DNA from: Plectrocnemia conspersa
Taxonomy: Eukaryota > Arthropoda > Insecta > Trichoptera > Polycentropodidae
Direction: 5' to 3'
DNA length: 64,000 bases
NCBI GenBank assembly: GCA_009617715.1
Contig: VTFK01000072.1
Coordinates: 1-64,000, forward strand
The number at the start of each line of letters is the position of its first letter. Position 1 is the first letter of the stretch. This document shows, piece after piece, positions 23,560 through 35,700 of this stretch. Position numbers and translations under genes: made by a program. The notes beneath the pieces were generated by a model that was given only the letters and a program-made list of their open reading frames with translations, was not told the DNA's origin and ran no database searches.

Positions 23560-23915
23560 AATATAAAAGTAAAACTCACTTTTCGGCCTCGGAGCCCGGC
23601 GACGGGATTTCAAAATTTGAAGATTTCATTACAAAGATTGTTTTATGATCGTTTATCTAATTTAATCAATGTATTCTTCTTATCCTCAATACATTATGTA
23701 TATATTTAATTTTCATAGTTATAACACACCTAGTTAATTTGCAATCCGATTATTTATAAAAGCAAAAAAAACTCACTTTTAGGCCTCGGAGCCCGTCGCC
23801 GGGAATTCAAAATTTGAAAATTTCATTACGAAGATTATTTTATGATTGTTTATCTAGTTTAATCAATGTATTCTTCTAATCCTCAACGCATTATGTATAT
23901 ATTTAATTTTTATTC
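23560..23915 (+). repeat. Direct duplication, ~197-bp spacing
   Basis: gcctcggagcccggcgacgg (from 23586) and gcctcggagcccgtcgccgg (from 23783) head two copies of about 150 bp that also share tttcattac-aagatt-ttttatga and aatcaatgtattcttct. They are about 90% alike by eye and are spaced 197 bp apart. Origin unknown; the GC-rich head is unlike the AT-rich remainder. Confidence 0.85.
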
Positions 23916-24007
23916 AGTCAAATGACGAATTAATGAAAATTATTGTCGCGTAGCAAAATTTTATTATTAAATAATAATTATTTAAAAGTGTTGTCACGGT
24001 ACTGTCT

Positions 24008-24085
24008 ATTTGAATTTAAATGCTTATTTTTCATTGGTCGACGCTATTTGAATATTTGAATGCTTATTTTTGATTGGTCGAAACA
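24008..24085 (+). repeat. 40-bp tandem repeat with paired inverted CCAAT boxes
   Basis: tgcttatttttcattggtcg (24021-24040) and tgcttatttttgattggtcg (24061-24080) are spaced exactly 40 bp and each carries ATTGG, the CCAAT box on the other strand. A GC-richer run (accggcggctcgaaaatcaa) follows. It resembles a compact promoter, but no convincing transcript start or gene follows; the 62-codon frame at 24251-24439 is unassigned. Confidence 0.5.
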
Positions 24086-24499
24086 ACAGAACGCATTACC
24101 GGCGGCTCGAAAATCAATCGGAACAAATTCAATTTTAATTTTTATTATTATTTATTATTATAATTAAATATATTTCCTTTGTTTACGTGTATTGTTACAC
24201 ACCGTTAATACAAAGCGATACGATTTACAGAGTAGATAATTGAACGGAGAATGTTTCGTTTAAAGTTATGCGCGTCCGGAAGCGACGGCGGAAGCGGATT
24301 AGAACAATTATATATAAGATATTTAGTATATTTTTTAATCATACGCGTTTATCAATGTTTATATATTACTAAATATTTACTAACAATACACTATTATTTA
24401 TTAGTGACTTTTGATACAGCATTTAGACAAAAATTGTAGTTGGGAAAAATAAAATCTCCCAATTGAAATGTAATTCATTTCAGACAAATTTATAGTCTC

Positions 24500-24890
24500 T
24501 GCGTATCTAAAGATGTCGACACGATCTACATATGAGCATGCGTAAGAGAAAGTTGAGAAAAAATGGGATGCTGCACCATAACGATAACATCTAAAAATGG
24601 CTATGCCTGTAAATAAAGGTTGGCCATTCATTTTTATCGCCGACCTCACTTCGCACCAAATTGTGGTGCTCGACTGCCTTCGCTTCTTATACGTGTGTTT
24701 ATACTTATCTGGGGTAATTTACAAATTGCCATATAGCAGGCATGCGAAAATATCGTTCAATTCTGAGGTCGGTTGCCTGTGTCATAATTTGAGAAAAATA
24801 CGGCGAAACGGCTCGGCAGAGGGCGTAACAATGATAACGGTCTTATGGTGGAAACAAGAGTTAGTAAAAACATATGATTATCATTAGGAG
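24500..24890. other. GC-richer unassigned block
   Basis: Complex sequence with overlapping open frames on both strands (24401-24649 minus, 24597-24887 plus), neither with a recognisable domain. The word gatgtcgacacgatctacat near 24512 has the look of a repeat-family sequence, but I found no second copy here. Confidence 0.3.
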
Positions 24891-25251
24891 TGAAATTTAT
24901 CCCTTCAAATCAAAATTTATTATGAATCAGGCGCATATTCATATATAATACAAAAGTCAACAAATCAAAAGTAACTGATTATTAATAATATTATTTTAAA
25001 TATAGATGGACCGTATCATTTTTTATTTGCCGAAAGGTAAAATTTAATCATCGTGTATTTTATTACACATTTCCAAATATTATTCAGTAGTTAAATTAAT
25101 AAGTGTTTAATAAAATAAGTGCTTCGTTAAAAATAGCAATTAAATTAAACATTTCTTAATTTTTGGATTTTAAAATGAATTATCTATACTAAAAAAATAT
25201 TGAAACGAACAATTTTACTCCCGATGAACATGCAGTAAATTAAAAAAAAAC

Positions 25252-25378
25252 ACGAGAGCAATTGTCCCTGAGTGCAATTGTCCGTGAGAGCAATAGCTCT
25301 TGAGTGCAATTATCCTGAGAACAAATGTCCGTGAGAGCAACTGTCATGAGATAAATTTCCGTACGAGCAATTGTCCGT
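25252..25378 (-). repeat. Minisatellite, ~16-bp unit, copy A
   Basis: Eight imperfect units of the type gagagcaattgtccgt, alternating with gagtgcaattgtccgt. On the minus strand the unit is acggacaattgctctc. The same pattern in the opposite orientation occurs at 37657-37750. Confidence 0.85.
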
Positions 25379-25379
25379 T

Positions 25380-26770
25380 TACCTTAGAATTATATAGCTT
25401 GAATTTATGCTTACTTGCGTATGGATTATCATCCACTGTTTATACTTTTTAGATTTTTACACAAAAACACGCTCGTGCGTTAAATTTTGTTGTTTTTATA
25501 AATTAAAAAAAAATATATTACAGATACTTAAATTCACTTAACGATATTAATCTAAAACTTAATACAGAGATAGAAAGCTTTTAAATTTCGTATAGATAGC
25601 TAGAAAACTTTTAAGTCGAACATCTATATTATTATTTTGTGTTATTTTTTTTTCTATATATTTCTAGGGTTATTAAATTTTATCTACAAATTTTAATATA
25701 TCGTTAATTGTCGTTAAGCTATTTTATTTTTATTGCATACATCTTTTAATAGAAAAAATATTTCGTTATTATGTCAACTATTTCTGTGTTTGCAATTTGC
25801 ATACTGATTTTATTAATTATTATAGTCTCTCTAGTTAAATGCTTATAAATGTGTTTTATTAAAATACTTTATTAATAAATAAAATATTTAAAGTAATATA
25901 ATTCAATGTTTACCTAAACTTTATTAGCCTATTCATAAAATGACAATCCCATCTTAAAACATTAATTAAAATTATTTTTGTAATTATGTATATCTACAAT
26001 ACATATTTTTAACAAAAAAAAAATATATTCTAAAGCATATGTTTCAACTTTCTAGTGTTAAATAAGACTTACATTTATATACTTTAGTGATCAAAATCCA
26101 AATGAATCACCTAGTTATTTTTAACTTAGATTATAACTACTATAAGCTTCACCCAATTAAGTTTATTTTAGATTTACTAACATTTCTAAATAGTTTTTAA
26201 GGATAAGAAATAATAGACTCTTTAAAACGTTAGACGTTCAAAAAAAAAGTAAGATCGCGATGACATCATAAAATCGCGTCCTTGCAATTCAGATTCTAAA
26301 TATTAAATGTTAAAAACAGATTAAATATTATATTAAAAGTGATACTGTCGTTTACGTAAAACTGTTTTTATTCATATTAATATTTACTGTATCAATAATA
26401 TAGTTATTAAATAAAAGAGGTTAAAAAATAGTCTAAAACAACGTCTGGATTAATAAAGCTCTACAATTAAAAAAAAAGGGTTTGACAACACATCAAGGAC
26501 TGCATTTTATGTATTTCATTTTTTTATTAAGCCTATATTAATAGATTAAATAAATACATGTCATGAAACATACAATGGAGAAGTCACATGAATTTGATAT
26601 AAAGCTCATTTATCATTTATTCATTGACTTAAATAGTGTGGTTATAAATATTATGCTTAGAGTATACCGAAAACTAGTAAAACTATTGGCTATTAGAAGA
26701 AGCGAGTTAGGAGGAGTGAAAAGAACACTAATAATACCGTTTACTCACAAAACCTGGTGATAAATATTTT
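25380..26770. other. AT-rich stretch, nothing recognised
   Basis: Low-complexity DNA; a 65-codon frame at 26563-26760 has no motif and stops just before the MITE at 26771. Confidence 0.55.
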
Positions 26771-26979
26771 TTAACCCCTTAAACGCCAGTGACTTTTTAC
26801 TAAGACACCTGTTATTTACGCTCACGCGTCAGTATCGCTTTTAAAAATAAATATAAAATACTTGGTTTACTGATAAATGAAATTAGTACAATAATCCTAA
26901 ATAATTAAAAAAAGGTAAATAAATCGTAAACTTGTTTAAAAAAAATAAGCAACATATGACTCACTGTTTAAGTGGTTAA
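26771..26979. mobile_element. TTAA-flanked MITE, piggyBac-like ends
   Basis: The element ccccttaaacgccagtgac ... gactcactgtttaagtgg is bounded by TTAA on both sides (26771-26774 and 26976-26979). The termini are inverted (CCCCTTAAAC against CCACTTAAAC, then CAGTGA-type words). The TTAA target and CC start are typical of piggyBac-superfamily elements. At about 200 bp it has no coding capacity. Confidence 0.6.
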
Positions 26980-27870
26980 ATTAAAGCAAGTGTAAATCAG
27001 AGTAATGTACTATCAACGTTAATTAGTTATTTATTTTAATTAAAATTATATTTGATCTATTAAATAACTTAATTAAATTATCCGAGCAACAAAGGTGGGT
27101 AAGAATTATTTTAAATAATAACCAACGACAAACCTTGTCGAAGGTATTTCAAAATCTTTCTGTACAAACAATCTCTACTTAAATTCACGCATCAAGAGAT
27201 TTTGTCACCGTTTTGTTGAAAGGCAGAGGGTTATTAAAAGTGGAACAAATTGGATAATATTTAACCTTGTACTTTGTACTTCAAATGTTAAGCAAAAATA
27301 AAAACATTACAAATATCCACATACGGTAATAAGTTATAACTAATTTGATAGACATGTAACAAATTCTGGTCAAGATCAGGTAGCTTAATGATGGAATGCG
27401 ACACGTATGGAGGAGTAGAAGATTTTCAATACTTAATGTTTAATATAACCTTTAAAAATATATTGGCATATAAAACTAAAATACGCATAATAACTGAAAA
27501 CAAAGCATTACATCAATGCCATCACTTACTAGTATCCCAAATAATGAGCAGGTGCTGAATTTTTTTTATATATATAAAAGCTCATCCAAAAAGAAGACAC
27601 CTAGCTTATCTTTTAAATGAAAAATCTTGAGAAAGATATTTGCATCCATAAAAACTTACAGAATTAGAATAAATCACTAGCTGAAGGAGCTGATAAAACA
27701 TGAAAAAATTAGCAGGCTAAGAAACGACCCAAAAAAAGATGGAACGATTGCCTTAACAATGATCTGGAAAATTTTGCGAATAGCAACTTGATGACCATAG
27801 TACAGGACCGGTTGAAATGATTGTGAGCCCTGGAATAGCTAGAAGAGTACTTACATTTTACAAGAAATAT
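26980..27870. other. AT-rich stretch, nothing recognised
   Basis: No frame, repeat or element recognised. Confidence 0.5.
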
Positions 27871-27879
27871 AATTATTCA

Positions 27880-28260
27880 GAACAAATTGTATTTCGAAAG
27901 GCAAGCATATTATAATGTATAACCAATTTAGTGCAACGACAGTTAACAGCGGGCGCAAGTGGCATCGATATATCACAGTTAAGCTCAAGCGGCGGAACTT
28001 TGAAAGCACAAAACGCGGAAATCGCTCCGGGTTTATTGACATTTTATTGACAGCCGACACGCCATTCTCATGTTGACCCCGGACAGCTTTGAGCCACCGT
28101 TAATCGACCGTCGCCTATTGATTTTCACGCGAGCCGTTGCCCATTAAACGACCACCTAATTGATTTGTTACTAATTAACGAAAGCTGTTTTTCCGGACGG
28201 CCAGATTACAGTAATATCCGCTAGTAAAACGGCCATCCACTTTTCATAATCTAAAATCAA
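27880..28260. promoter_or_regulatory. GC-rich island with homeodomain cores, candidate enhancer
   Basis: One of the strongest composition shifts in the window. It holds ccattaaacgacc, cctaattgatttg and ctaattaacgaaag, that is ATTA/TAATTG/TAATTA homeodomain cores close together near 28140-28180, plus many CpGs (agcggcggaac, ccgtcgcctattg). No frame of interest. Typical of a developmental enhancer block; conservation is not tested here. Confidence 0.42.
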
Positions 28261-28913
28261 ATTATAATACTCTTTTTATGTAAAAATCAAATAACACGTC
28301 AATGCAATGTTGTAATAATTTATATTGCCTCAAAGAATCGTTATGTAATAAAATTGTAAATTAACAATTTGGTTTTCGCGAAATGCATTCAATAGGCTAA
28401 ATGTTTTTTTAACAATTTTAATCTGAAATAGTACAGAGTTATTATTATTAATGGTTTCTCAAAGTGGGAAATATCACCGACCGACGGGCGATGAACGAAT
28501 CTTGGTAGGCAATGCTGGCTTTGGGAAATTTTTTGGGTGACAAAGGAGCCATGAAGGGCAACGGAGAAGTGAGAAAAAAGTTTATTGCTCAAAAATAATG
28601 TTTTAGGCGTTTTATGTTTTTAATAAAATAAATATCTTTTGCAAAAAATATAATGCTTACAGGATCTTTTGAAAATGGCTGCTGTAATTGTTTTTTTTTC
28701 AGTTAACTAAGGTTGAGGCCCGGACCGTTAAGATACTTATTTTGATTCATAAATTTATTAATAAATGAGATATAAATAGAGTTTTTCGAAAGAAGGCGAT
28801 TAACAATTTTATTAATGCCAAGTGGGCGATGAGTCAATTAAATTTGAGAGTCTATGTTAAACCTTGACCAATAAATTATTTAAATAAAGAGCCAATGACT
28901 ATGGTATACAAAT

Positions 28914-28947
28914 AATACGCTCATACCTAAAATATCGAAGCTATGTT
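28914..28947 (+). repeat. Dispersed 34-bp repeat, copy 1
   Basis: aatacgctcatacctaaaat and the following atcgaagctatgtt match 46205-46238 at 31 of 34 positions in the same orientation. Flanks diverge, so it is probably a relic of one old repeat family. Confidence 0.55.
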
Positions 28948-29624
28948 TTTTCGCTAAATATTGAAATTCTAGCGGAAGTCCTTCACATTATATGTATAAA
29001 TTAATGATATTCCTATTTTTAAAATTACTGACTTATCGATGTAAATTGAGAACAAAAACAGTTTCATAGTCTAAGACCAATTTTAATTAAATTACAAAAA
29101 ATTCATAATTATTTTAATAAATAGAAAAGTAAAATAAACTAAAAACAAACTGAAGCAATATTTTTTTTACAAAACGTAAACAACTCTTGCCTTCATGTAT
29201 AAAAAAATAAAGTAAATACGTAAGTATACATCTGGAATTAAATTCACTAAATGTATTGCGGAACTCAAGTCCGAAGGATTGCTTCCATTGCGGTTCTAAA
29301 ACGGATATTAAACACAAAAAGCGCATTGATGAAAAACATATTTTATATTTAAAAACAGTTATTTAGACCGGAAATACCATGCGCTTGCCTTGTGTGGAGT
29401 AACGATAGATATTTATTTTTTTATAAGCCCAAAGTCATTAAAAATAAACCAATAAAAAATATATATAATACACCTCTTTATACTAACATTCAAAAACTTC
29501 ATAGTAATTTTAATACCAACAATCAAAAACAATTGTCATAAATATTTCATTAAAATTCACTCTATTTATTTTGCCAAAAGCACTTATTATATTATATATA
29601 CATATATTTTCTTTTTTCTTCCAG

Positions 29625-29693
29625 CAACTTGAGGAAGAAAAAAATAAAAAATATCATTTAGGAAATCTTCCACTGGAGGCTTCCTTTAAATAA
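29625..29693 (+). CDS. Candidate terminal coding exon, 22 codons plus stop
   Basis: A strong acceptor tract (tttcttttttcttccag, ending at 29624) is followed by QLEEEKNKKYHLGNLPLEAS, then FK and TAA, in phase 0. The peptide composition is protein-like (mixed charge, few of the low-complexity residues typical of AT-rich DNA). Phase 1 would give only 11 residues; phase 2 stops at once. No 5' partner exon is visible and it lies on the plus strand, opposite to the recursive-type signals. It may be an alternative last exon of an unknown gene or chance. Confidence 0.22.
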   Translation, partial: QLEEEKNKKYHLGNLPLEASFK

Positions 29694-30194
29694 TTATTAA
29701 ATATTTAAAGTATGTTTAATTAATTTAAATTATAGTCTAATCTCTAGTTAGTTGATAGTATTTTTTATTGGTAATGCTATTGTTTGTTATTAAAATATAT
29801 TTGTTAGTTTAACCATATTTATACGCTTAGTCTATATTTAGTTATGACATTATCTTTTAGCAAAAAACTATTCAGTATATTGAGTGAGTTTTTAATCTGT
29901 TCAAATATGGTGCATTTTTTTTTTAAGTGTTTATTTTACACTGACACAGTTGCAGTCATTTAATATATAATTTATTTATTCTGGAATTTCTGGAGATGTC
30001 ACATCTCAAATCCGAGCTTTATTATAATGTTTTACAGAATCATTTTATTTTTTAATGATAAGCCTGAATGTGGTCCTGTGAGCCAGTACAGACTGCAAAT
30101 CAAAGTATGAGTTTTCCAGGTCAGTCTTATGTCAAAATGAATAACAAAATATTTAAATGGATTGATGTAATATAGATTAAAATGTAATATGGAT

Positions 30195-30372
30195 GGATTT
30201 AGGAACCAAGAACTTTTGAGATATGCTCTTTCAGTCTTTTCGATACTATTTTCGGTTCTATATCAGATGCCAATATTATAGTGTCGTCGTCAAAGAAATA
30301 TATATCGTGTATAACAAATACAGCATCGATCCAAGAACGTTGCCCTTGGGCACACCCGATGATATTTTGTAT
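30195..30372 (-). pseudogene. Jockey-type LINE reverse transcriptase fossil
   Basis: On the minus strand, SSGVPKGNVLGSMLYLLYT matches the Jockey RT box AGVPQGSVLGPLLYLLYT, and after a frame change YFFDDDTIILASDIEP matches the catalytic F/Y-A-D-D-T box with its tail; KRLKEHISKVL then fits the following helix. Between the boxes about 15-20 residues are missing. It is a short, old, doubly truncated copy. Confidence 0.82.
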
Positions 30373-30649
30373 TATTTTGTGTTTACGAGGTAAGATTAAA
30401 TTATTAAAAAGATTTTTTGTAGAAGCAGTTTATAATTTTGTGGAATTGTCTAGAATGATTAATCAAAGACTTGAGTTGTATCTAAAAACAATACTGTAGT
30501 ATTTTTTTATTTTGAAAGTCTTGATTGATATGCTTTTCCAACCAATTGTAAAATAATATTATAAAAAGGCAAATTTACGGTAAAGTAATAGCTTATGTTT
30601 ATTCATTATCAGTGTAATTTTGTTTATGGTCAATCTTAAGAATCAATTT

Positions 30650-30993
30650 AAAAAAAAGTACTTTTTTTTTGAGGATTTTTTTACTATTTTTTTTACTTTA
30701 ACAAACTGTTAAAAAATACTTAAAATAATTAACGGATTTGCGTTTTAAAGAAAAAAACTACATAATAATACTAAAACCAAGAAATAATCCAGATTATATT
30801 ATCTATTTTAGACCGATAATTTTTTTTATCAGTTAATATAAAATATTTATCGGTATAAAAAATATCTTCTGGATTATTTATTGGATTTAGTATCATTATT
30901 TATGTAGTTTGAACTCTTAAAACGTAAATCCATAAATTATTTTTAGTATTTTTTAACAGTTTGTTAAGGTAAAAAAAATTGTAAAAAATTGTT
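30650..30993. mobile_element. Foldback element / long-inverted-repeat MITE
   Basis: Arm 30677-30828 and arm 30840-30993 are inverted copies of one another, with only about 11 bases between. Shared words include taacaaactgttaaaaaata, ggatttgcgttttaa / ggatttacgttttaa, ctacata-ataatactaaa and aataatccag. The centre holds accgata ... tatcggt. Arms differ at perhaps one base in eight. Just outside lies the perfect palindrome aaaaaaaagtactttttttt (30650-30669). The transcript would form a hairpin of about 150 bp. Confidence 0.82.
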
Positions 30994-32375
30994 TTTTTGA
31001 TTTTAAAAGACAGTATTAAAAGCATTAACTATATAACTCTATTCAAAATTATATCTTGTCCTAAAATTACATAGTAAACTGTGCCTCATTTTTTTTGCAA
31101 CATTATTTTGCGTTCAAATCTTAGATGAAAATGCTTAATTTACAATTATAATTAACATATGTTTTGTCATATTACGACAAATATCATAAATATCTTCAGT
31201 ATTTACATGTGTAACTTGGATTTGCGCAAAAAGTTACACGTCTTATATGTATATATTATTTGCCTACCCAGACCGAAAAATATTTAATACGATTTTTTAA
31301 CAGTGTGATAAAAAAACTTTTTTGTAAAACTTTCTATCCGTTGAACAAACACTATTTGGCAAGACTTACTGTCGTACTTTTCTTGTATCAGATAACTGAA
31401 GTAAAAGTTTATATATTATAAAAATTAGTTCCACATTCAAATTTATACATTTTATTTAAAATAACGAACGCTGTAAAAGCGTAATCCATTTATAAAGCAA
31501 ACGAAAGAACTCGTGTCGTATAATACTTTAATTAACACAGTTGGGTAAAGCGACCTTAATTTTAATTAATTTGATCGTTTTAAGACTCGGGTTAGTGCAA
31601 GCGCAAAGGTTAACTGTGTGTTTATAAATAAGAATAGAATGTAATCTGCGACCACCCTCTGTTGGTTATATTATGCAAATATAATATGTGCACTCAGGTT
31701 TCCTCCTCGTCTTTACGAGGTGGCGCACATAAATGTAGCCCGTATCTTTACAATACATTTTCGTCTGAAAGACGCGCTGAAAGCAACCCAGTACGCTTAG
31801 ATGAGCTATTTACATGAACTGCTGAATGGTTGCAATTTTTGCATGCATGTTTGCTATGAACTCGCTGAAAGCTCTCTGGAGCTTTCACGGCAAAAGTTTT
31901 GAGGAGTAAAGCATATTTAGCTACAAATTAAGTACTTTTAAATATTATTTTTATGTTCGGAGTTCTTCAGTTATCTGGCTACTAGGCTAATAAGCTAGAG
32001 GTTTGTATTATATTCGATTTCCAGCAGCTTATATATAGTGTAAAATTATTAGAAGTATATATTACTCCAATATATATATACAACGGTAGCTTTACAAAAA
32101 TATAATGTATTAAAATAAAAAATACTAAAATCAAAATGATCAAATGTAATTATAGAATTTATTTATCTAATAATTTGCTCATTTCTAATATGATATAATC
32201 AACATTCGCGAAGCGCTTGAAATCGTCTGCTTATAACACATATCACATATGAATAAAAAAATATGTGTATGTATAATCCATTCCATATAAACGAATATTA
32301 TATGGTGTTATAATACATTATCCATAAAACACATATCCGTTTAGTTCGTTAGCACGAACCTACATATTTCATGAT
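30994..32375. other. AT-rich stretch, one more complex patch
   Basis: The segment 31600-31900 is more complex (for example ctttacgaggtggcgcacat) and might be a small conserved block. Otherwise nothing is recognised. Confidence 0.45.
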
Positions 32376-32379
32376 ATTT

Positions 32380-32790
32380 AACGAATTTTATGGGTCGCGG
32401 TTTCAATAATTAAAACCCGTAAATTATCGGCGTTTATTAATTTAATTTCAGACATAGTTAGTACAAAACACACACTAAAAGTCGGTATGCCTCAACATTC
32501 ATCCAGTACACAGCGCGAATAATCGTTTCATGTTAACTTGTACATGTGTAACGTTCGGTTAAATCGCGAGCGGCGGGGTTTAACGCTCCAAAAGTTTGCT
32601 CGCTGTTTGGACAATACGAAACGTACATATCATGTTTCAATTATGAATACTAGTGCCTGTTTCGAAGTAACGCTTCGGTTAAAAACGACCGGAAAAACGA
32701 GCGCTAAAAACGAACGAGGGGAGAGAAACTCTAAAAAGGCTCAAGAGCGAATTAATTTTCTGCAGGGTGAACGTGGCGCGGTATAAATTT
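32380..32790. promoter_or_regulatory. GC-richer island, candidate conserved block
   Basis: Complex sequence with many CpGs (gggtcgcggtttcaataatt; cgctcgaac types near 32700). The frame 32538-32786 (82 codons) is arginine- and lysine-rich with no domain. TAAT cores are present near 32410-32450. Confidence 0.3.
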
Positions 32791-32799
32791 TACTTTCAG

Positions 32800-35700
32800 G
32801 AAATGAAGACTCTAAAAGCTGACTCTGTATGTATTTATGTAATAATTTAACATCTTTCTTAAGGTGTACAGAAATAAATTTTAATAGAAATAGAATGTTT
32901 TTGTTTTTTCATTTGTGAAAGAATTGAAGTTTTCAAAACTCATTTACTATAAGTTTCAATAATAAAATACATTCAAGATAAAAATTTTCGTCCAATATTT
33001 TAGAGCATATGGAGAAAAAATAAGTTTATCAATTATTATAGATATTTAATCATACTATTTCTGTAATTAAATATTTTTAAATTCGTCCGCGTTATATTTT
33101 AAATGCCCTCAAAACAAGGTTAAATAAAACAATTTTAATAATAACTCAATACTATTTTTTAAGACAATTTCAAAAATAATAAAAATAATTATAACTTTAT
33201 GTTTATAAGAATGAAATATGTGATACTTAAATATTAACCACTAATTTAATTGTTAAAATGACGATTTGCAAGGTAATAAAGTTTACGGCTAAAAAGTGCG
33301 TGGTCAGAATCGGCGCTACCCTTTTCCAACCACCGCATAAATGTTTGAACAAATCTCGTAACATTTTTTTTGCTTTTGAAAGCCCAAACAGTCAGTGACT
33401 ATAAGACTGGCTTGAAAAGGTATGAAAAAAAGGGTATTTATACTACTATTGTGTATATTGAAACGTTGATGGATATTATCATACATACTAAAAAAGAAAA
33501 TCTCCTGCACTGAAAAATCAAAGTCTCTGAAACAGTAGTGAAAACTAAGCTTGATGCTCGAGAACCCACAAGTTGAAGAAACAACATGTAGATATATAAT
33601 CTATTACCTTTAAAATATTAATATTTTCCATGGAAAATTTTTCATAAAAACTGTTTTGTCCTGATCTTTCTTACTATATATTAGACTATTTATAATATTT
33701 TAAATCTAATGATTAAAAAAATGCTAAAAATTAAAACACGTAAAATTCACAAACCAAAAAAGTTTTGTTAGGAAATGTATATTTTAAAATTTTCAATGCG
33801 TAGTTAATTTATATTTTTAAATTTAAAGTAGATAAAATATTATTTTAAAAAAATAATAAGTATGAAAATACTATAGAGAACATAGAATATTGTGTTTTAA
33901 TTGGTTTTAAAGAAATATATTTCAATAATTTAATTTAAATAAATCTCACATTTTCATCATTCTTAAAATAAATAAAATACCACAATCAGCATTCTTACTA
34001 TGTTTTTATATTATATATATTTATGAATTATATTAACTAATTCAGGCAAAATACTAGAATCAACAACACAACTAAATTCATATAGTACTGTATAAATTAA
34101 CTTTATATTATGACAAAGTATGTTTCAAGCTATACAAAGAATTAAAAGTTTCAGATTGGAGTCGCATAAAATAAGAGCAAAACTAAAGCAGCAGCATATT
34201 GATGGTCTTAAATGTAAATTGACTAACTTAATTGTTCATTGAATTAAAGTAAAAGTTATATTTTATACACTTTAAGCTTTTTACTATGTATTCTGCCAAG
34301 TACTCAAACAAAGTAATGGAGATAGTATTCAACATTTTTTAATGTCAGTATTAACAACATTAAAAAAGACAAGGAAAATTTCAATTTTTGTTGCGAAGAT
34401 TGCTAATTGATAGAATATGTATTAAAATTATACATAAGAGTTATCTGTTTTATTAAAAAAAAAAATAATAATAATTGAGTATTTAATCGTGAAAATCAAT
34501 TTTGCTAACTGCAAATTTGATAGCAAATGTTTCGAAATTTGCAGCAAAAGATAAATGTATTAAACAGTAATAATTATACAATTTATGAATTTTATCTTTA
34601 GTGTGGCCTACTAGTCTTCATCTAAAATTTATTCCAAATATATTGGAAAACAATCTACGTGACAAATTGAGTTATCTGTCTTGTCTCTTCAAACGCTCAT
34701 AATTTACGTTTTTAAAGTTTAATTTTTAGAGCGTATATTGTATAGGATTTTGCTACTTTAAATATGAGCGTAGGAACCCGTCCCAATTTTTGCATAAAAC
34801 TTTTATATTCAAGAGAGTACCGTAATTTTTTTTAACATATTAAAAAAACCGATAGATAAAATACAACCATTGTAGCAATTCTTATTTTTATTAATACTCC
34901 TTATATTATTTTGCATATATTTTTATGACATTAACAATACCTACTAGCTTTTCTCTCTCTAACTTTTGAAATCCTTATATATTTAAACTATTAAGATTAT
35001 CTGATTTCAATAATTTTTAGAAATGAAAAATATGTGATATCTAAAAATAAAAATGTGTACATTTTTTTTTTATTTTTAACAAGTATATTTAACTAAAATT
35101 AAGAGGATTTTATTAAATGCATAAAAAAAAAAGATAAAATATTAATTTTCTGCTTTATTACTAACATAAATTTATTATGAAAGTTGAAACAGTTAAAAAA
35201 AGCACGAAAAAATAGTTTGCCATGGTTTAAAATAATTTCTTCTATAAATTAGAAGCTATGGCACTTTATTAGTGTATCATCTAATTTTATATTTATTGAG
35301 ACAGACAAAGATAATGAAAATATTCGAACAACTAAGACAGGTAAAACAAACGAGATTTTTTTCAGATTTAATTGAAATTCATTAAGAAGTTTTAATTTTT
35401 GTACTAAAATTAATATGTAAAATGTTAAATCATGTAATTTAATTAAGTTATAATTAAAGTTTATGCAATAACCGCCATATTACCCTGTTTAAAAATTAAA
35501 GCAGTCGTTTCTGATTTTTGTTTGACAACAATTAAACTTATCCAAATTCACATAAAAACATTTTTTTTAAAAACTGGGAATTCTACTAGAAAGAAAGAAG
35601 AAAAACAGTTTCTCTATAGAAGAAGATTATGAATAACAATAGAGTTTTTTGTACAATATTTTTTAAATTATAAAACGTACTTTTTCTTGGTTAATCAAAT

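Noticed and set aside
25252..25378. CRISPR array
   Set aside because: The ~16-bp units are contiguous with no unique spacers, in a eukaryotic context; it is a minisatellite.
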